Assembly: GCF_030540875.1 (NCBI RefSeq)
Contig: NZ_JAUOEM010000003.1
Coordinates: forward strand, 496,001-560,000
Source of the DNA: Flavivirga amylovorans
GTDB taxonomy: Bacteria; Bacteroidota; Bacteroidia; Flavobacteriales; Flavobacteriaceae
Reading direction: 5' to 3'
Length of the DNA: 64,000 bases
In this document: positions 26,471 through 36,072 of the stretch, piece after piece
Layout: the number at the start of each line of letters is the position of its first letter
Numbering within the stretch: position 1 is the stretch's first letter
Position numbers and translations under genes: made by a program
Notes under the pieces: generated by a model
The model's database searches: none
Seen by the model: only the letters and a program-made list of their open reading frames with translations
Told to the model about the DNA's origin: nothing

Positions 26471-27678
26471 AAAATATCCTTTTAATTATGCCTTATGGTA
26501 GTGTTGGTGGTATGGAGAGGTTAGCATTGTCTTTTCATAACCACTATAAAAAAAAAGGGTATAACGTTAAAGCTATAAAGTTTATAAAACTACAATCTGA
26601 TATTATAAATTTTGGAGAAGACGAACTATATTTTAAAGACAAAGATTTTTATCAAATGTCAAAGTCTGAACGTTTTAAATTCTATTCAACCGCTCCTAAG
26701 CTTTTACGTAAAGTTATAAAAGAAGAAAAAATAACCCATTCAATTGCTTTTGGCGATATGGCAAATTTTTTTAGTTCATTAACATTCACAAAAGAATTTA
26801 AAATTGCTAGTATTCATGCTTTAAAAAGTGTTGAGTTTTCGAATAAATCTTTTCTTAATTCTATATTTAGATTAAGCTATAAAACTACTTATTATTTCAT
26901 TAATAAGGTCGTTTGTATAAGTAAAGATATCAAGCAAGATTTAATAAGTAAATGTGGTTTTAAGTTTTCTAATAAGTTAAGTGTTATATATAACCCTCAT
27001 GATTTAGAAGAGATAAATAGGTTGTCAAAATTACAAATAGACGACTCAAAAGAATTAGAACTTTTTTCTGAAACTGAAAATCTGGTTCTCTTTTTAGGCC
27101 GTTTATCAATTCAAAAATCTCCTTGGCATCTTATCAAAGCCTTTTCATTAGTTTTAGCAGAAGACCCAAATTCCAAACTTGTTTTTATAGGAGATGGAGA
27201 TAATGAAGTCCGAGAGCATTTAAATAAATTAATTGACGAGCTTAATATTTCTAAAAATGTCGTGTTTTTAGGTAGAAAAAGTAATCCATATAACTACTTA
27301 TCTAAAGCTAAGTTATTGGCGCTTTCTTCTCATTATGAAGGGACCCCTAATGTTATAGTAGAGTCTATATGTGTTGAAACCCCAATAGTTTCTTCTTTTT
27401 GCACCAAAGGGATCACTGAGCTTATGGGATTTTCTAATATCACAGAAGTAAATGATAACATTGAAACAGAAAGCGGTATTGTAACACCTAATCTTTTTTT
27501 TGGTAAATTGGGCATCCCTACAAGTAATCAATTTATTGAAGAAGAAATAAAGTTATCTAAAGCTATAAAGTCTGTAATTAAGTCTAATAAATATCAAAGT
27601 GTATTGAAAAAAAATAAGGATTCTTTACTTGCCAAATTTGATATAGATATAGTAACAAAAGAATACTTGAAAAGTTAA
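26467..27678 (+). CDS. Family 4 glycosyltransferase
   Basis: GT-B glycosyltransferase of 403 aa, translated from an ATG that overlaps the stop of the previous gene by 4 bp. PYGSVGGMERLA (9-20) is the N-terminal glycine loop. LFLGRLSIQKSPWHLI, LVFIGDGDNE and SSHYEGTPNVIVESI provide the donor-binding domain and the catalytic Glu region. It is slightly longer than the two preceding GT4 proteins because of an insertion before the last helices. It acts in the same assembly line. Confidence 0.93.
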   Translation: MKNILLIMPYGSVGGMERLALSFHNHYKKKGYNVKAIKFIKLQSDIINFGEDELYFKDKDFYQMSKSERFKFYSTAPKLLRKVIKEEKITHSIAFGDMANFFSSLTFTKEFKIASIHALKSVEFSNKSFLNSIFRLSYKTTYYFINKVVCISKDIKQDLISKCGFKFSNKLSVIYNPHDLEEINRLSKLQIDDSKELELFSETENLVLFLGRLSIQKSPWHLIKAFSLVLAEDPNSKLVFIGDGDNEVREHLNKLIDELNISKNVVFLGRKSNPYNYLSKAKLLALSSHYEGTPNVIVESICVETPIVSSFCTKGITELMGFSNITEVNDNIETESGIVTPNLFFGKLGIPTSNQFIEEEIKLSKAIKSVIKSNKYQSVLKKNKDSLLAKFDIDIVTKEYLKS

Positions 27679-27700
27679 AATATATTAATATATAACCAAC

Positions 27701-28795
27701 ATGATAAATTTTATCCCCTTAGAATATTATTATTCTCTTTATATTAATTTAATGTTGTTTTTGGTTTTATTTACAATTTTTCATGCCTTACTTTTAAATT
27801 TAGATGATACAAAAAACGTTAAATATTTAAGCTTTACGGGTAATTTAATTTTTCTGTTTTTAGTTGTATATATTGGTCTAAGACCAATAAGTGGCATGTA
27901 TTTCGTTGATATGGCTACTTATGCGAGGCATTATTATAATTATGCATATGGGGCTCCCATCCTCTCAAGCCATGATTTAGGGTTTCATGCTTTTATGAAG
28001 TTTTGCTCTGGATGGATGCCTATTCATTTATTCTTTCTGGTTTGTGCATTTCTTTATATTTATCCCATGTATTATATTTCGAAACGCTTTTTTGGAAAAT
28101 ATTGGTTTTATTCTTTTCTAATGTTTGTTGTATCATTTTCATTTTGGACATACGGTGTTAACGGAATTAGAAATGGAATTGCTACTTCAATTTTTTTACT
28201 TGCCTTTTCTGTTAAGGATAAAAAAATCTTGATGGCATTGTTAATGCTTTTAGCTTGCTCTTTTCACAAAACACTTATGCTTCCTACATTAGCCTATATC
28301 GCAACTTTTTTTTACAATAATCCAAAAACATATTTAAAAATTTGGCTTATAGCCATTCCTTTATCATTGTTTTTAGGTTTTGTATGGATTTCTCTTTTCA
28401 CAAAACTTGGCTTTGGAGATGACAGATTGGGTGGTTATTTAACTGGAGAAAAAGATGCGAAATTCGAAAATGTAGGATTTAGATGGGACTTCTTAATTTA
28501 TAGCAGTTCCGCTGTTTTTGCAGGATGGTATTTTATATTCAAAAAGAAATTTACTGACCAAAACTATTATAGACTTTTTAATATCTATTTAATTTGTAAT
28601 GCATTCTGGATTTTGGTTATAAGAGCTAATTTTTCGAATAGATTTGCATATATTTCGTGGTTTATGATGTCTATCATTGTTGTTTATCCCTATTTAAAAT
28701 CTCGATTTTTTGAAAAGCAAAACTTAGCTTTAAGTAAAGTTATATTTCTTTATTTTGCTTTTACATACTTAATGTCATATGTATATTATGCTTAA
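27701..28795 (+). CDS. EpsG/Wzy-like O-antigen polymerase
   Basis: Polytopic inner-membrane protein of 364 aa with about ten helices, of the EpsG family that serves as Wzy polymerase in many Bacteroidota loci. GLRPISGMYFVDMATYARHY (60-79) forms the periplasmic arginine-containing loop. FSFWTYGVNGIRNGIATSIF shows the family G-x-N-x-x-R-x-x-(I/L)A pattern, and CSFHKT (about 187-192) has the conserved His in the SxH motif. Its place after the glycosyltransferases and the presence of a flippase gene support the role of joining repeat units in the periplasm. Confidence 0.85.
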   Translation: MINFIPLEYYYSLYINLMLFLVLFTIFHALLLNLDDTKNVKYLSFTGNLIFLFLVVYIGLRPISGMYFVDMATYARHYYNYAYGAPILSSHDLGFHAFMKFCSGWMPIHLFFLVCAFLYIYPMYYISKRFFGKYWFYSFLMFVVSFSFWTYGVNGIRNGIATSIFLLAFSVKDKKILMALLMLLACSFHKTLMLPTLAYIATFFYNNPKTYLKIWLIAIPLSLFLGFVWISLFTKLGFGDDRLGGYLTGEKDAKFENVGFRWDFLIYSSSAVFAGWYFIFKKKFTDQNYYRLFNIYLICNAFWILVIRANFSNRFAYISWFMMSIIVVYPYLKSRFFEKQNLALSKVIFLYFAFTYLMSYVYYA

Positions 28796-28805
28796 AAATT
28801 TTTAA

Positions 28806-29717
28806 ATGAAAAAAATAACTGTTTTTACACCAACTTTCAATAGAGCATATTGTCTGCCTCAATGTTATAAAAGTTTGATAAAACAAACTAACCAGGATTT
28901 TTTATGGTTGATTATTGATGATGGCTCTACAGATAACACTAGAGAGCTTGTTGAAAGTTGGATTAATGAAGAAAAAATATCTATTCAATACCATTACCAA
29001 GAAAATCAAGGCATGCATGGTGCACATAATTCCGCATACAGCTTAATAAACACAGAACTCAACGTCTGTATTGATTCTGATGATTTTATGCCAGACAATG
29101 CCATAGAAAGAATACTCACATTATGGCAGAAACATGGACATGGCAATGAAAAATATGCAGGTATTATAGGTCTAGATATAGATAGACAAGGAAATATTAT
29201 AGGAACTCCATTTCCTGAAAACCTCAAAGAATGCAAATATTATCAATTAAAAAGTAAATATAATGTTGTTGGCGACAAAAAATTTGTCTATCGTACCGAA
29301 GTAATAAAAAAATATCCTGACTATCCTATTTTTAAAGAAGAACGTTTTGTTCCTCTTGGGTATAAATATATGTTAATTGATCAAGATTATTGGTTGTTAT
29401 GCTTTAATGAGGTTTTTTGCGATGTTGAATACATGGAAGATGGTTCAAGTTTAAATATTTTTAACCAATATAAAAAACACCCCAAAGGGTTTGCGCATGA
29501 ACGTAAACAACGTATGAAATATTCATATACCTTAAAAGAAAAATTTAAAAATGCCATTCACTATGTATCAAGTAGTATTATGATTAATAATTGGAAGTTT
29601 ATTAATGATTCTCCAAAAAAAATGCTAACAATTATAGCCATACCTTTTGGAATTATTCTATATTTCTATATTATGAAAACTACGAAAAAAGGCGTTATGA
29701 AAAAAAGTAAAGAATAA
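28806..29717 (+). CDS. Family 2 glycosyltransferase
   Basis: GT-A glycosyltransferase of 303 aa. FTPTFNRAYCLPQCYKSL (8-25), LIIDDGSTDNTREL and DSDD at the DxD position are canonical. NQGMHGAHNSAY and VGDKKFVYRTEVIKKY resemble the group of GT2 enzymes in Bacteroidota capsule loci. A C-terminal hydrophobic segment (about 275-293) followed by lysines may anchor it to the membrane. It is encoded 10 bp after the polymerase gene and 7 bp before an acyltransferase gene. Confidence 0.92.
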   Translation: MKKITVFTPTFNRAYCLPQCYKSLIKQTNQDFLWLIIDDGSTDNTRELVESWINEEKISIQYHYQENQGMHGAHNSAYSLINTELNVCIDSDDFMPDNAIERILTLWQKHGHGNEKYAGIIGLDIDRQGNIIGTPFPENLKECKYYQLKSKYNVVGDKKFVYRTEVIKKYPDYPIFKEERFVPLGYKYMLIDQDYWLLCFNEVFCDVEYMEDGSSLNIFNQYKKHPKGFAHERKQRMKYSYTLKEKFKNAIHYVSSSIMINNWKFINDSPKKMLTIIAIPFGIILYFYIMKTTKKGVMKKSKE

Positions 29718-29724
29718 ATGTACA

Positions 29725-30297
29725 ATGGCTAGCAGCGGTAGAGAAAAATTAAAGAAATTCAATCTTATTATTAAATTCTTAGTGATTCTTAATAAGGTTG
29801 TACCTAGGTTTATAAATAAAAGATTATTTATTTATTCCCGAAATATATCGGGTAGAATTGGTATGTTAATTAGATTTGTGATATTCAAAAACCTATCACT
29901 ATCATGCGGTGATAATGTTTCTATACATGAAGGGGTTTTTTTAAAAGGTTTAAATACTATGGAAATTGGTACTAATGTTAGCATACATTCTATGTGCTAT
30001 ATAGACGGTACTGGCGGTTTAAAGATAGGAGATAACATATCTATAGCTCACTCAAGTACAATTATGACAACTGGTCATACTTATGATGATATATCTATTC
30101 CAATTAAATATAATAATGCCACTATGGATTCTGTATTATTAGAAGATGATATATGGATTGGTGCTGGCTGTAGGATTTTAAGTGGGGTAACTATAGGCAC
30201 CAGAAGTATCGTTGCAGCTGGAGCTGTTGTAAATAAAGTTGTCGAATCGAATAGTATTGTAGGCGGTATACCTGCAAAAATTATTAAAAAAATATAG
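29725..30297 (+). CDS. Hexapeptide-repeat acyltransferase (WbbJ/WcaF-like)
   Basis: A 190-aa left-handed beta-helix acyltransferase of the maltose/galactoside O-acetyltransferase group. Repeats run from about 60, with IGTNVSIHSMCYID, IGDNISIAHSSTIMTTGHTYDD (a variant of the catalytic His loop), IWIGAGCRILSGVTIG and the terminal VGGIPAKIIKKI cap. A basic N-terminal extension of about 55 residues may bind membrane. It is the last gene of the operon, followed 23 bp later by a strong terminator. It probably O-acetylates a repeat-unit sugar. Confidence 0.88.
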   Translation: MASSGREKLKKFNLIIKFLVILNKVVPRFINKRLFIYSRNISGRIGMLIRFVIFKNLSLSCGDNVSIHEGVFLKGLNTMEIGTNVSIHSMCYIDGTGGLKIGDNISIAHSSTIMTTGHTYDDISIPIKYNNATMDSVLLEDDIWIGAGCRILSGVTIGTRSIVAAGAVVNKVVESNSIVGGIPAKIIKKI

Positions 30298-30319
30298 GCT
30301 TATTTAATTAGGTTTTTAT

Positions 30320-30359
30320 AAAAAATACGGGCATATTTAACATATGCCCGTATTTTTTT
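30320..30359. terminator. Bidirectional intrinsic terminator
   Basis: A perfect 17-bp stem (30320-30336 with 30342-30358) has a 5-base loop and a core of TACGGGCATAT, flanked by an A-run on the left and a T-run on the right. It lies between the convergent ends of the acyltransferase gene (30297) and the beta-helix lipoprotein gene (30385), so it can stop transcription from both sides. Confidence 0.92.
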
Positions 30360-30384
30360 GTATTTATAACTGTTATATCGGTTT

Positions 30385-32343
30385 TTAATTACAAGTGTTA
30401 TTTTCCATAACAATAGAGTTAGTATCATTACCAGATCCATCTAATACGTCAATACATTCTACATTTTGCGGAGCACTCATTATATTACCTCTAAGAGCTA
30501 TGTGAGAGTTTTGAGTTCTCAAATATAATGGAGGCTTACTGTTTGATGTAACTGTATTACCAATAATATTTATATTAGAGCAAGTATAAAATTCAAAATT
30601 TTTATTAAAAGAATTTTCAATTAAATCAATATTATTAGAAGTTGTCATAGTTGTTGTATTTCCACCTACAATAGTATTTCCTTTAAACTCAAGTAAGTAG
30701 TTTGCAGACTCAACAGTGTTATTAACATTTTGAAAAACAACACCAAACCTTACTACATCTACATTATTATCTCTAACAATAACATTATTTATTTCTGCTG
30801 CCATTGAAATACCAGCACTTTTATCTGCATTACTTTTAATAGTATTCCCATATACTTCACTGTTTTCAACACCAGCAACACCTTCAACGGCTATGCCTCG
30901 TCCACAATTATTAATAGTATTACCATATACTTTCATATTTGAGTTTGAGACTGAAATACCTGTTGCAAAATCCGTAACAGTATTGTCATATACATCATTG
31001 CTATGTACCGCACTACCTCTATCGGCACGTCCAGTAATGATTCCTGAACCGTTAGATTTCATAATATCCGACTTGGCAATAAGATCATTATTTCTAACTA
31101 CACATTCAGTTGCACTTTGCAAAACAATTGGGTTTTCTAAAGTATTACCTTCAATTGTTACTCTATCTCCAATTGCAACTATAAAAGCTCCTTTTCTACT
31201 TCCTCTCTCTCTATTATTTCTTAAAATAATATTTTCTGCTAATTCATTTGGCTTTAATGCCTCAATATCAAGCCCCCAACCTGGAGCAGTACCTTGAGAC
31301 TTTGAAGTATTAATACTAGCATCAATAAAATCAGAATCTTCAAGAGTCATTCCGTCTACTGCCGTTATTGAAACGTTATTTCTCCTATTCCTAATAAACT
31401 TACATCCAGTTACTAATAAATCTTTAGTTGGTCTATAATCTGGATTAACTGCATGTCCTTCTCCTTGTATATCTAAACCATCACCCATTGCATCCATCAT
31501 TGTTACATTTTTAACTAATACAGAGTTACCTCCTCTAATAGTAAGTAAATGTCCCCAATCATGAACTGGGTATTGAGAATAATCATGTTCATCTCTATCT
31601 CCATGTAGGTTCCCTCCTTCTATGCGAATATTAGAACCTAAATGTACCGACAATAAGGTACTATAAGGGTAATCATTAGGTTGGACTCTTAGGTGCGTAT
31701 TATCGGTCATGATAAAATTAAAGTCCGATGGAATTTTAACAGCCTGAAGTACTGGCATAGCATTGCTAGCGTCTCCTTCTACTTTAAAATACGCGTCAAT
31801 TTCATCAATTTTAAAAGTTGTAACTCCTAAATCTTTCGATTGAATCATTAACTCATTTAATATATCTTTATTCTTTTTAGCAATTTCATCAGACACTTTG
31901 CCTTCAACGATACCCCATCTCTTTGGGTTAAAGCTAAAAACCTCGTCTTTAACCTGAGGGTTAGTTCCTCCAATGGTTAACGTAGAATTTAATATCTCTC
32001 CACCTATAATACTGTTGTCTCCAAAATTAAGTGTTCCATTAATAATATCTCCACCTTCATAATCTAGAGTAACTCCAGCTGGAAGGTTTATAGTTTTACC
32101 TTCTAAATCTAAAAGACAGTCTATGATTATTGTTGAATTTGGCTCTACATTATCTAATGTGAAATCACAAGGTAAAATAGTTTCAGTTTGATCAGGAGTC
32201 TCAGGGTCATCTTCATCTTCATCATTTGTAGTGTCTTCTTTAACAACTTCAACAGGTTCTACAAATAATTCGTCTTTATTACATGATATTAATGATATCG
32301 TTAATAATAAAAATAATAGCATAAGTTTTAAAATCTCTTTCAT
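30385..32343 (-). CDS. Surface lipoprotein with right-handed parallel beta-helix
   Basis: Lipoprotein that probably reads, binds or cleaves a polysaccharide at the cell surface. The frame is open from 32388 (667 aa), but the Met at 32343 gives a normal signal peptide ending in ISLISC with the lipidated Cys at 21, so it is chosen. The residues after Cys (N-K-D-E) resemble the surface-export signal of Bacteroidota lipoproteins. An Asp/Glu/Thr-rich linker follows, then an N-terminal domain and many beta-helix turns ending in Asn (GNTI, GNTL, NNDL). The fold is that of pectate lyases, glycoside hydrolases and mannuronan epimerases. No catalytic set was identified. It is convergent with the capsule operon. 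Confidence 0.82.
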   Translation of the reverse strand: MKEILKLMLLFLLLTISLISCNKDELFVEPVEVVKEDTTNDEDEDDPETPDQTETILPCDFTLDNVEPNSTIIIDCLLDLEGKTINLPAGVTLDYEGGDIINGTLNFGDNSIIGGEILNSTLTIGGTNPQVKDEVFSFNPKRWGIVEGKVSDEIAKKNKDILNELMIQSKDLGVTTFKIDEIDAYFKVEGDASNAMPVLQAVKIPSDFNFIMTDNTHLRVQPNDYPYSTLLSVHLGSNIRIEGGNLHGDRDEHDYSQYPVHDWGHLLTIRGGNSVLVKNVTMMDAMGDGLDIQGEGHAVNPDYRPTKDLLVTGCKFIRNRRNNVSITAVDGMTLEDSDFIDASINTSKSQGTAPGWGLDIEALKPNELAENIILRNNRERGSRKGAFIVAIGDRVTIEGNTLENPIVLQSATECVVRNNDLIAKSDIMKSNGSGIITGRADRGSAVHSNDVYDNTVTDFATGISVSNSNMKVYGNTINNCGRGIAVEGVAGVENSEVYGNTIKSNADKSAGISMAAEINNVIVRDNNVDVVRFGVVFQNVNNTVESANYLLEFKGNTIVGGNTTTMTTSNNIDLIENSFNKNFEFYTCSNINIIGNTVTSNSKPPLYLRTQNSHIALRGNIMSAPQNVECIDVLDGSGNDTNSIVMENNTCN

Positions 32344-32864
32344 AGTAATCATAATTTGGGGATGTATTAGTAATCTTTTCTTCTTCAATAGTAAAAATAA
32401 TTTAAAAAACGCCGTTTAAGTGTCTTATTTTTTCGACAAAATACATTCTTGTTTTTGTATTTTATCGTTAAAATACCGTTTTAAACGATTAAGTGTCTTT
32501 TAAGAATTCTAACTTGCTCTTATATACGCATATGAAAGAAGTTTGGATTCTCCCCACCAAAAATATTAAGTGTAAAATTAGTTTAAAAAAGAATATTTGT
32601 GAAAAATTGTTAACAACTTTAATAAGTTTAACATGTCTTTTTGATCTCATAATCAATCATATAAATGTTATTGCAAGATATTTAAGACAGCTTCAACATT
32701 ATTTTATTTAATAATCTATAAACCTTATAGATTATTCTTTAATTAAAATCTTATTACAACGAATATTTTAGTTTTTTCGTAGAATAAATGGTTAATGTTT
32801 AGAATGAATATTATATGTTAGCTGTATAATTATTGCCCCTCCAATAATAAATTTATATTTCAAA
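32344..32864. other. 521-bp divergent intergenic region
   Basis: This region separates the minus-strand lipoprotein gene from the start of the second large plus-strand cluster. It is very AT-rich. It contains an 11-bp direct repeat TTAAGTGTCTT (32416-32426 and 32489-32499) on the lipoprotein side and a 12-bp inverted repeat near 32710. A 72-codon frame at 32493-32711 has no recognisable features and is not accepted as a gene. Promoters for both sides are expected here, but no clear consensus element was found. Confidence 0.5.
32710..32736. repeat. Perfect 12-bp inverted repeat upstream of the second cluster
   Basis: AATAATCTATAA (32710-32721), a 3-base loop and the exact reverse complement (32725-32736) lie about 130 bp before the adenylation-enzyme gene. 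It has almost no GC and no gene on the plus strand ends before it, so a regulator-binding site or leader hairpin is as likely as a terminator. Confidence 0.6.
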
Positions 32865-34352
32865 ATGAACTTAACTTTAGAAATTCAATCGTCTATTATT
32901 ACTAATTATAAAAACAATGCTTTTTACATTAGTAATACGTATTATACATATGAAGATTTAGCTCAAACTATATCTAATATAAGGCATGCTATAAAGAAAA
33001 ATACTAAGAAGACAGAATGTTTTGTTGGATTAATAACCAATGATGACATTTATACTTACGCTTCAATAATTGCATTATGGATGGAGGGTAAAGCTTATGT
33101 TCCATTAAACCCAGACTTTCCAGAAGACAGGAATTTGGCAGTAATTAAGCAAGCAGATATTGTTACAGTTCTTGATTCTTCATCTAAGAAAGTTTTCAAC
33201 AATTTAAATTCGATAATGACTGAAAATCTTAATGATTCAGATATCGATTTAAACCCTACTGAAATATCTAATGAAGATTTCGCCTATATATTCTTTACTT
33301 CCGGAACAACAGGAACCCCAAAAGGGGTACCAATAACCTTTGGAAATCTCTCAGGTTTTATGGAAGCTCAATGGGCTTTAGATTATATAATTACAGAAAA
33401 TGACAGATGTTTACAAATGTTCGAGTTAACATTTGATTTATCTGTTGTTTCATATCTTGCTCCTATACTTAAAGGTGCCTGTATTTATACTATTCCTAAA
33501 GAAGAAATTAAGTATAGCTATATTTTTGAATTAATGGAAGACCATGAATTAACGTATTCATTAATGGTTCCTTCTATATTACATTATTTAAGACCTTATT
33601 TTGACGAAATTAATTGCCCATCAATGAAATTTAGTTTATTCTGTGGGGAAGCTTTACCTTTAGACGTTACAGAAGAATGGAGTAAATGTATTCCAAATGC
33701 GACAATTGCTAATGTTTATGGCCCTACAGAGTGTACAATTTATTGTATGGATTATACCTATAAAAGGAATGATGAAAATAAAACACATAATGGGGTTTTA
33801 ACAATTGGCAAAGACATGATAAATACATCAACTATTATAGTAGATGATGATGATAATGAAGTTGAAACTGGAAAAGAAGGAGAATTGTGCTTAAGTGGTA
33901 TACAATTAACACCTGGCTATTGGAGAAACGAAGAAAAAAACAAACAAGTATTTTTTAATAAACATTATAAAGGAAAAGAAACAAGGTTTTATAGAACAGG
34001 TGATTTATGTTATGCTGATAAAGATGGTGATGTTTTATATTTAGGAAGAGTTGATTTTCAGGCCAAAATTCAAGGTTTTAGAGTTGAATTATCCGAAATA
34101 GAGTTTCATGTAAAAGCTTCCTTAAATAAGATAAATACTGTAGCAGTAGCCTTCACTAATGATATTCAAAATACTGAAATAGGTTTAGTGATAGAATCAG
34201 AACCAATTGACACTAAAGAATTAATACAAAAATTAAATGAGAAACTACCTAAATATATGATTCCAACTCAAATTAAATTTATTAGTAGTTTTCCATTAAA
34301 TTCTAACGGAAAAACAGATAGAAATAAACTAACAAAACTTTTTACTGAATAA
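32865..34352 (+). CDS. Stand-alone adenylation enzyme (DltA-like amino-acid/acyl-activating), copy 1
   Basis: AMP-forming ligase that should activate an amino or other carboxylic acid and load it on the carrier protein encoded next. The 495-aa protein is a single A domain without condensation or thioesterase domains. ANL-family motifs in order: FTSGTTGTPKGVP (144-156, P-loop), YGPTE (285-289), YRTGDL (376-381), GFRVELSEIE (404-413) and the C-terminal catalytic Lys483 in NGKTDR. The arrangement A domain, carrier, MBOAT and SGNH protein matches dltA-dltC-dltB-dltD of teichoic-acid D-alanylation. Substrate is not decidable. A paralogue is at 52480. Confidence 0.9.
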   Translation: MNLTLEIQSSIITNYKNNAFYISNTYYTYEDLAQTISNIRHAIKKNTKKTECFVGLITNDDIYTYASIIALWMEGKAYVPLNPDFPEDRNLAVIKQADIVTVLDSSSKKVFNNLNSIMTENLNDSDIDLNPTEISNEDFAYIFFTSGTTGTPKGVPITFGNLSGFMEAQWALDYIITENDRCLQMFELTFDLSVVSYLAPILKGACIYTIPKEEIKYSYIFELMEDHELTYSLMVPSILHYLRPYFDEINCPSMKFSLFCGEALPLDVTEEWSKCIPNATIANVYGPTECTIYCMDYTYKRNDENKTHNGVLTIGKDMINTSTIIVDDDDNEVETGKEGELCLSGIQLTPGYWRNEEKNKQVFFNKHYKGKETRFYRTGDLCYADKDGDVLYLGRVDFQAKIQGFRVELSEIEFHVKASLNKINTVAVAFTNDIQNTEIGLVIESEPIDTKELIQKLNEKLPKYMIPTQIKFISSFPLNSNGKTDRNKLTKLFTE

Positions 34353-34363
34353 ATAATAATACC

Positions 34364-34603
34364 ATGGAAACCTTAACTATAAAAGAGACTATAAGTGGCG
34401 TTTTAGAGTCTACTTTAGAACATACTAATTTTGAAATGCATGACGAACTAACAGCTAAAGATGTTGATGGATGGGATTCGTTATCGCACATGATAATAAT
34501 AACAAAAATAGAAAAAGCTTTCAATATTAAATTTAAATTAAGGGATTTAAACAAGCTGAAAAACATGGGATCTTTAGTCTCTGTAATTCAAAGTAAAATC
34601 TAA
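34364..34603 (+). CDS. Acyl/peptidyl carrier protein (DltC-like), copy 1
   Basis: Carrier protein of 79 aa holding the activated acyl group as a thioester on 4-prime-phosphopantetheine. The attachment serine is Ser39 in DGWDSLSH (35-42), within the usual four-helix acidic fold. It starts 11 bp after the adenylation gene and ends 14 bp before the MBOAT gene. It is clearly paralogous to the carrier at 53981; both share the stretch IEKAF followed by IKFKL after the serine helix. Confidence 0.92.
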   Translation: METLTIKETISGVLESTLEHTNFEMHDELTAKDVDGWDSLSHMIIITKIEKAFNIKFKLRDLNKLKNMGSLVSVIQSKI

Positions 34604-34617
34604 ATCACTCATTCGTT

Positions 34618-36066
34618 TTGGTATTTAATTCTATAAAGTTCGTAGTTTTTGTTCTACCCGTACTTTTTCTCTATTGGAGTTTTTTCAAAAAAAGTAAGGT
34701 CGCTCAAAATGTATTATTACTAGCCTCTAGTCTTTTTTTTTATGCCTGGGCAGATTGGCGATTCTTATTTTTACTAATTGCAAGCATCATAATAAACTAT
34801 TACTTGGCATTAAAAATAAGGAAAGAAGTTGATGATGAAGCTAAGCAACGACGATTTTTATATATAGGCTTGGTGTTTAATGTTGGGCTTTTACTGTATT
34901 TTAAGTATTTCAACTTTTTCTATGAAAGCTTTGTGGAGTTAATAAATGTTTTTGGAATAACTTCAAGTTATACGACGCTTTCTATTTTGCTTCCTTTAGG
35001 CATTAGTTTTTTTACTTTTCAAACATTAGGATATTTAATTGATGTTTACAACGAAGAAATAGATCCAAGTCATAATTTCTTAGAATTTTCTCTTTTTGTT
35101 GCTTATTTCCCAAAAATCCTTTCCGGGCCTATTGAAAGAGCGACCAAGATGATGCCTCAAATCCAAGAAAAAAGAGCGTTTTCTTATGAGTTATTTGTTG
35201 ATGGACTTAGACAGATTTTATGGGGTTTATTTGCTAAAATTGTTATTGCGGAGAATTGTGCTACAATAGCTAATCCAATTTTTAATAATTATGAAGATCA
35301 ATCTGGAAGCACACTCATTCTAGGGGCTTTTTTCTATGCGATACAACTATATGCAGATTTTTCTGGGTATTCAAATATGGCGATTGGCTTATCAAAATTA
35401 TTTGGAATTCAGTTAATGCGTAACTTCGCAACTCCTTTCTTTTCAACTAATATTAGTGATTTTTGGAGAAAATGGCATATATCATTAACCACATGGATGA
35501 TGGATTATGTTTTTACGCCGCTTTCGTTTAGCTTAAGAAGTTATCAGAAAAACGGGTTAATTATTTCAATTATTGCAACTTTTGTCTTGGTAGGATTTTG
35601 GCATGGTGCAAATTGGACTTTTGTTTTTTATGGATTACTGCATGGTATTTATTTTATCCCATTAGTCTATTCCGGCAAAATGAATACTTCAGAAATTGTT
35701 GCAAAAGGAAAATTTTTTCCTTCAATTATTGAATTTATTAAAATGTTGTTATTATTCATTTTAATCATGGCAACCGATATCTTTTTCAGAGCTAACAGTA
35801 TTAAAGAAGCCATAAATTACATTATTTCTATTTTTTCTGACGATATTTTTTCAATTCCTCAAGGATTATTTAACTCTAATTATTTGATAACCATATTTTT
35901 AATTTTTATATTCTTTTTTATTGAATGGAACAATCGAGAGAAAAAACATGATTTTGAAATTAACAATTATAATATTTTTTTAAGATGGAGTTCATATGTC
36001 TTTCTATTCTTGTTAATATTATTTTTTGGAAAAAGCTCAGAGACATTTATATACTTTCAATTCTAA
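34618..36066 (+). CDS. MBOAT acyltransferase (DltB/AlgI-like), first of a pair
   Basis: Inner-membrane O-acyltransferase that moves an acyl or aminoacyl group across the membrane to an extracytoplasmic glycan. The 482-aa protein has about 11 helices. Family residues are His287 in FWRKWHIS and the catalytic His329 in GFWHGANWTF; LSGPIERA (168-175) is the family loop. The frame starts at TTG (34618): MVFNS is the usual N-terminus of this family and is encoded with ATG in the homologue at 61126, so TTG is accepted. It lies directly after the carrier gene, implying use of the carrier-bound acyl group, as for DltB. Confidence 0.93.
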   Translation: MVFNSIKFVVFVLPVLFLYWSFFKKSKVAQNVLLLASSLFFYAWADWRFLFLLIASIIINYYLALKIRKEVDDEAKQRRFLYIGLVFNVGLLLYFKYFNFFYESFVELINVFGITSSYTTLSILLPLGISFFTFQTLGYLIDVYNEEIDPSHNFLEFSLFVAYFPKILSGPIERATKMMPQIQEKRAFSYELFVDGLRQILWGLFAKIVIAENCATIANPIFNNYEDQSGSTLILGAFFYAIQLYADFSGYSNMAIGLSKLFGIQLMRNFATPFFSTNISDFWRKWHISLTTWMMDYVFTPLSFSLRSYQKNGLIISIIATFVLVGFWHGANWTFVFYGLLHGIYFIPLVYSGKMNTSEIVAKGKFFPSIIEFIKMLLLFILIMATDIFFRANSIKEAINYIISIFSDDIFSIPQGLFNSNYLITIFLIFIFFFIEWNNREKKHDFEINNYNIFLRWSSYVFLFLLILFFGKSSETFIYFQF

Positions 36067-36072
36067 ATAATT

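Noticed and set aside
32493-32711. 72-codon plus-strand frame in the divergent intergenic region
   Set aside because: Low-complexity AT-rich translation, no domain, not in an operon, and it runs into the inverted repeat; treated as non-coding.
32865-34603. Nonribosomal peptide synthetase fragment
   Set aside because: There is no condensation, epimerisation or thioesterase domain nearby; the A domain and carrier are separate small proteins arranged as in dlt operons.
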